This document shows positions 5,035 to 7,580 of a stretch of 7,580 nt of DNA, piece after piece. The position numbers and the translations under genes were made by a program. The stretch's first letter is position 1, and each line of letters starts with the position of its first letter. Source of the stretch: Candidatus Nanohaloarchaea archaeon (lineage in GTDB: Archaea; EX4484-52; GLR71); the NCBI GenBank assembly GCA_030671745.1, contig DAOVHT010000049.1:1-7580 (forward strand). The letters run 5' to 3'. Under the pieces are notes generated by a model. The model did not search any database and was not told the origin of the DNA. It saw only the letters and a program-made list of their open reading frames with translations.

Positions 5035-6560
5035 TGCCTTTAAAGAATAAAACTGTCGCATTGGTGATACTTGACGGTGTCGGCATAAATGCGAAAAGGA
5101 AAGGCAACGCTTTTGCACTTGCAAAGACACCAGTCTTGGATGGGATACATAAGAAATATCCAACCTGCAAACTTGATACCTGCGGTGAGGCTGTGGGTCT
5201 GCCACCGGGTACTCTTGGTGGGTCTGAGGTCGGGCATGAGCATCTGGGTGCGGGACGGATAATCAAGCAGGAACTGTCCCTTATTGATTCTGCTATTTTG
5301 GACGGGTCATTCTTCAAGAACAAGAAGCTTCTATCCTCAATGAAAAAGTGTGCTAAGGATGATTCGGCATTGCACCTTATGGGACTGTTGTCTGATGCGG
5401 GTGTGCATTCGCATATCAATCATCTTTTTGCGCTTCTTGATATGGCAAAGAAAAATAATGTTACAAAGGTCTATATACATGCATTCTTGGATGGAAGGGA
5501 TGTCAGCCCTAAGAGTTCAAAGAAGTATCTTCTGATGCTTGAGGCAAAAATCAAAGAGATAGGTCTCGGTCAGGTCTCGACCGTCATGGGACGGTATTAT
5601 GCCATGGACCGTGACAACCGCTGGGGTCGGGAACACAAGGCGTATGATGCCATGGTCAATGGTGTGGCTTTTGAGACTGATGATGCAATTACTGCTGTCG
5701 ACAATGCTTATGATCACGGTGAGAGTGACGAGTTTGTGAAACCGACAATCGTTGTCTCAGGTGGTGTGAAACGTACTGTGTGTCCGGGCGATTCTATCAT
5801 ATTCTTTAATTTCAGGTCGGATAGGGCACGTGAGATTACGCGCGCATTTGTCGACGGTGAATTTTCTGGTTTCAGAAGAAAGAAGATAATAGACCTCAAT
5901 TTTGTAACGCTTACACAATACGATAAAAAGATCAGATGTCCTGTCGCTTTCCCGCCAGAGAAAGTTCATGGTACTCTTGGTGAAGTTGTAAGTAAATCTG
6001 GACTTCAGCAGTTACGTGCAGCTGAGACTGAAAAGTATGCGCATGTGACATTTTTCTTTAACTGTGGCGCTGAAAAACCTTTTATCGGTGAGGACAGGAT
6101 ACTTGTTAAGTCACCCAAAGTTGCAACATATGACCTTAAACCTGCTATGTCTGCTGTTGAGGTCACTAAAAAAGTGATTAAAGCTATTGAGGGTGGGAAA
6201 TACAGTCTTGTCGTCATCAATTTTGCTAATTGTGACATGGTAGGCCATACTGGTGATTTAAATGCAACTGTGGCTGCTGTCGAGGTTGTGGATAGGTGTC
6301 TGGGCGAAGTGTTAGGCACTATGTCTTCTGTAGGAGGTACAACAATTGTTACAGCAGACCATGGAAACTGTGACCAGATGATTGACTATAAGACCGGCGA
6401 GCCTATGACATCGCATACTATGAATAAAGTTTATTGTTCTGTTGTATCTAAAAATAGATACAAGCTCAAAGATGGTGGCCTGTATAATATCGCACCGACG
6501 ATACTTGAGATTTTAGGGTTGAAGAAACCTAAAGTGATGGTCGAGTCATTGATTATCTGA
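5034..6560 (+). CDS. gpmI: 2,3-bisphosphoglycerate-independent phosphoglycerate mutase (iPGM)
   Basis: It interconverts 3- and 2-phosphoglycerate in glycolysis/gluconeogenesis using a phosphoserine intermediate and two metal ions, normally Mn2+. The 508-aa protein is full length for the bacterial GpmI type and longer than the archaeal ApgM type (about 400 aa). The active-site set is complete: Asp14 in Leu-Asp-Gly-Val-Gly, nucleophile Ser64 in Gly-Gly-Ser-Glu-Val-Gly-His, the phosphotransferase-domain blocks Ser-Asp-Ala-Gly-Val-His-Ser-His and Phe-Leu-Asp-Gly-Arg-Asp, Gly-Arg-Tyr-Tyr-Ala-Met-Asp-Arg-Asp, Arg-Ser-Asp-Arg-Ala-Arg-Glu, then metal ligands Asp401, His405, Asp442, His443 and His461. 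The nucleophile loop reads Gly-Thr-Leu-Gly-Gly-Ser, not the common Gly-Gln-Met-Gly-Asn-Ser. Tandem ATGs at 5031 and 5034 overlap the deoA stop, and I chose 5034 from ribosome-site spacing. The 3' end overlaps the convergent methyltransferase gene by 8 bp. Confidence 0.95.
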   Translation: MPLKNKTVALVILDGVGINAKRKGNAFALAKTPVLDGIHKKYPTCKLDTCGEAVGLPPGTLGGSEVGHEHLGAGRIIKQELSLIDSAILDGSFFKNKKLLSSMKKCAKDDSALHLMGLLSDAGVHSHINHLFALLDMAKKNNVTKVYIHAFLDGRDVSPKSSKKYLLMLEAKIKEIGLGQVSTVMGRYYAMDRDNRWGREHKAYDAMVNGVAFETDDAITAVDNAYDHGESDEFVKPTIVVSGGVKRTVCPGDSIIFFNFRSDRAREITRAFVDGEFSGFRRKKIIDLNFVTLTQYDKKIRCPVAFPPEKVHGTLGEVVSKSGLQQLRAAETEKYAHVTFFFNCGAEKPFIGEDRILVKSPKVATYDLKPAMSAVEVTKKVIKAIEGGKYSLVVINFANCDMVGHTGDLNATVAAVEVVDRCLGEVLGTMSSVGGTTIVTADHGNCDQMIDYKTGEPMTSHTMNKVYCSVVSKNRYKLKDGGLYNIAPTILEILGLKKPKVMVESLII

Positions 6561-7179
6561 TTCCGATCACTGCTTCGGATGCCCAGAACACTTTCTTATT
6601 TTTTATTTCTTTCAGTCCTGCTTTTTTGAATAGGTCTTCAGCGATTATCGGTCGGGTCTTCATGCGGCTGAAGAGGTTGTCTTTTGCGAATAGGTAATAT
6701 TTGATTAGTATTTTTGAGAGGAGATCTTTCTCAAAGGTATTGTTCACTGAAACTATTTTTCCCTTGTTTTTCAATGTCCGTCTCATTTCTTTTAGGATTT
6801 TTATTGTATCTTCTTTTTCAAATATGTCAATCATGTAGCTACTATATATTATGTCAAAAGACTTGTCTTTGTAGGGCAGGTTGAATGTGTCGCCTTTTGT
6901 GATGTTTTTGAGATTGTTTCTTCTTCTTGCAGACTTAATCATGCCCCCTGAGAATTCTAGGCCGTAAATTGTGCAACCTAGAGAACAGTACTTCTTTATC
7001 TCTTCACCCAGACCGAAGCCGATGCACAGGACTTTGTCTTCTTGTTTTGGTCCTGAGAATTTGATGCCTCTGTTTTTGGCTTTGTTGTCCACGAAGGAAA
7101 TCAATGAATAGAAGTGTGAGATTGAGTTGTAGAATGATTGGACTTTTGGAAGATAATTGGTTTTGGGTTTATTAGACAT
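6553..7179 (-). CDS. Class I SAM-dependent methyltransferase (UbiE/Methyltransf_11-like)
   Basis: It probably transfers a methyl group from S-adenosylmethionine; the substrate is not evident. The 208-aa protein starts MSNKPKTNYLP, with a Phe-Tyr-Asn-Ser-Ile-Ser-His-Phe-Tyr helix (16-24) like the N-terminus of UbiE-type enzymes. Motif I is Val-Leu-Cys-Ile-Gly-Phe-Gly-Leu-Gly (50-58), with Cys where the usual Asp/Glu stands. Motif II has Gly-Leu-Glu-Phe-Ser (73-77). Gly-Asp-Thr-Phe-Asn-Leu-Pro (96-102) and Ser-Phe-Asp-Ile-Ile-Tyr-Ser-Ser-Tyr (107-115) follow, then Leu-Lys-Asn-Lys-Gly-Lys-Ile-Val (136-143). The C-terminal part is basic. The frame is open to 7338, but the extension overlaps the next gene and is hydrophobic and unlike the family. 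The TATA box at 7200-7207 also fits the ATG at 7179. Its stop overlaps gpmI tail to tail by 8 bp. Confidence 0.85.
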   Translation of the reverse strand: MSNKPKTNYLPKVQSFYNSISHFYSLISFVDNKAKNRGIKFSGPKQEDKVLCIGFGLGEEIKKYCSLGCTIYGLEFSGGMIKSARRRNNLKNITKGDTFNLPYKDKSFDIIYSSYMIDIFEKEDTIKILKEMRRTLKNKGKIVSVNNTFEKDLLSKILIKYYLFAKDNLFSRMKTRPIIAEDLFKKAGLKEIKNKKVFWASEAVIGIR

Positions 7180-7199
7180 AAGAGTTATTAGAAATTGAA

Positions 7200-7207
7200 T
7201 ATATAAA
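7200..7207 (-). promoter_or_regulatory. TATA box of the methyltransferase gene, leaderless spacing
   Basis: On the minus strand this is TTTATATA, a near-consensus archaeal TATA box centred about 24 bases before the ATG at 7179. No Shine-Dalgarno sequence precedes that ATG, so the transcript probably starts at or next to the start codon. This supports 7179 over any upstream start. Confidence 0.55.
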
Positions 7208-7222
7208 AAAGAAAGAGAAAAA
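7205..7222 (-). terminator. Poly-T terminator of the pilin-like gene
   Basis: Read on the minus strand, the 18 bases are T except for three C: T5-C-T-C-T3-C-T6. The run lies about 19-36 bases after the stop codon of the pilin-like gene. T-rich tracts without a hairpin are sufficient for termination by archaeal RNA polymerase. The run overlaps the TATA box of the next gene by three bases. Confidence 0.5.
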
Positions 7223-7240
7223 TGGGAAATTATGGATAAA

Positions 7241-7552
7241 TCATGGTGTTGGACAAGTAATACCACAGGGATCAGTACCACTAAGAACATCTTCACAATT
7301 CTCTCCACTGTAAGAAGCAGCACAACATGCATCTGCACTTACAGCTTTCTGTGAATCACAATATGCTATTGCTATAGCATCAGTTGTTGCTGTACTTGCA
7401 TCTTCCATCTGTTCATTGTTTGATGCACCGAACTTTGAAAGACCACCAGTCACCATTGTTATTATCACAAGGCTTATGACTATAAGGACAACGGCTGTGA
7501 CTACGAGAGTCAGTGCCATACCCATACCTTTTCGGGATTTCATTGATATCAT
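7241..7552 (-). CDS. Class III signal peptide (archaeal pilin-like) protein with six cysteines
   Basis: A small secreted or surface protein of 103 aa from the ATG at 7552. The N-terminus is short and basic and ends Lys-Ser-Arg-Lys-Gly (5-9), then a hydrophobic helix of about 23 residues (12-35) begins. This is the class III layout cut by a FlaK/PibD-type prepilin peptidase after Gly9, leaving the helix as an assembly or membrane segment. The rest is polar and rich in Ala, Ser and Thr, with cysteines at 65, 76, 77, 86, 96 and 100 that could form three disulfides outside the cell. It lacks the Glu at mature position 5 of classical type IV pilins, so a pilus role is inference; it could be another surface protein. 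The start is uncertain: GTG 7561 or ATG 7543 are alternatives. GTGAT four bases before 7552 is a possible ribosome site. The next gene downstream is 61 bp away with its own promoter. Confidence 0.75.
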   Translation of the reverse strand: MISMKSRKGMGMALTLVVTAVVLIVISLVIITMVTGGLSKFGASNNEQMEDASTATTDAIAIAYCDSQKAVSADACCAASYSGENCEDVLSGTDPCGITCPTP

Positions 7553-7580
7553 AATTATCACTAATTAATCTTTTGATTTG

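Noticed and set aside
5900..6560. Apparent drift in codon choice in the last third of gpmI, with more AT-ending codons
   Set aside because: The protein motifs run without a break across this point and all C-terminal metal ligands are present, so a recombination junction is not supported by eye.
7180..7338. N-terminal extension of the methyltransferase frame up to 7338, hydrophobic and Val/Leu-rich
   Set aside because: It runs antiparallel in content to no known family part, overlaps the pilin-like gene on the same strand, and the TATA box at 7200-7207 plus family alignment place the start at 7179. The apparent membrane segment is a frame artefact.
1..7580. tRNA, rRNA, CRISPR, insertion sequence or phage-like content
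   Set aside because: No repeat-spacer pattern, transposase, terminal inverted repeats or cloverleaf-like stretch was seen. The gaps between genes are all under 160 bases.

Overview
The window most likely comes from an archaeon, possibly one of the reduced DPANN-type lineages, although the lineage is an inference. Four things point to archaea. The thymidine-phosphorylase-like enzyme has the length and signature motifs of archaeal AMP phosphorylase. TATA-box-like octamers sit about 24-28 bases upstream of several start codons. Shine-Dalgarno sites occur only at some genes. A small protein carries an archaeal class III (prepilin-type) signal sequence ending in Lys-Gly. AMP phosphorylase alone would not exclude CPR bacteria.

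Layout. Bases 1-399 (+) hold the C-terminal end of a U32-family peptidase-like protein cut by the window edge. Bases 441-1289 (-) encode an unrecognised 282-aa protein that is visibly AT-richer than its neighbours. A 153-bp divergent promoter region (1290-1442) separates it from a plus-strand run of four genes: trkA (single RCK unit), trkH (K+ channel subunit), AMP phosphorylase (deoA-like) and bacterial-type cofactor-independent phosphoglycerate mutase (gpmI). On the minus strand, converging on gpmI, lie a class I SAM-dependent methyltransferase (6553-7179) and, upstream of it, a small pilin-like protein with six cysteines (7241-7552). No RNA gene, insertion sequence or CRISPR array was seen. 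No stretch longer than 300 bases lacks a gene.

How the genes may work together. TrkA and TrkH form a K+ uptake pair. AMP phosphorylase and phosphoglycerate mutase overlap at ATGA and are probably translationally coupled. In archaea AMP phosphorylase opens the AMP -> ribose-1,5-bisphosphate -> ribulose-1,5-bisphosphate -> 3-phosphoglycerate route, which uses R15P isomerase and type III RuBisCO. Phosphoglycerate mutase is the next enzyme to act on the 3-phosphoglycerate. The overlap therefore joins the entry and exit steps of a nucleotide-salvage-to-glycolysis route, while the two middle enzymes are not in this window. Most of the window is recognisable housekeeping. The unknown 282-aa protein and the cysteine-rich pilin-like protein are the least explained parts.
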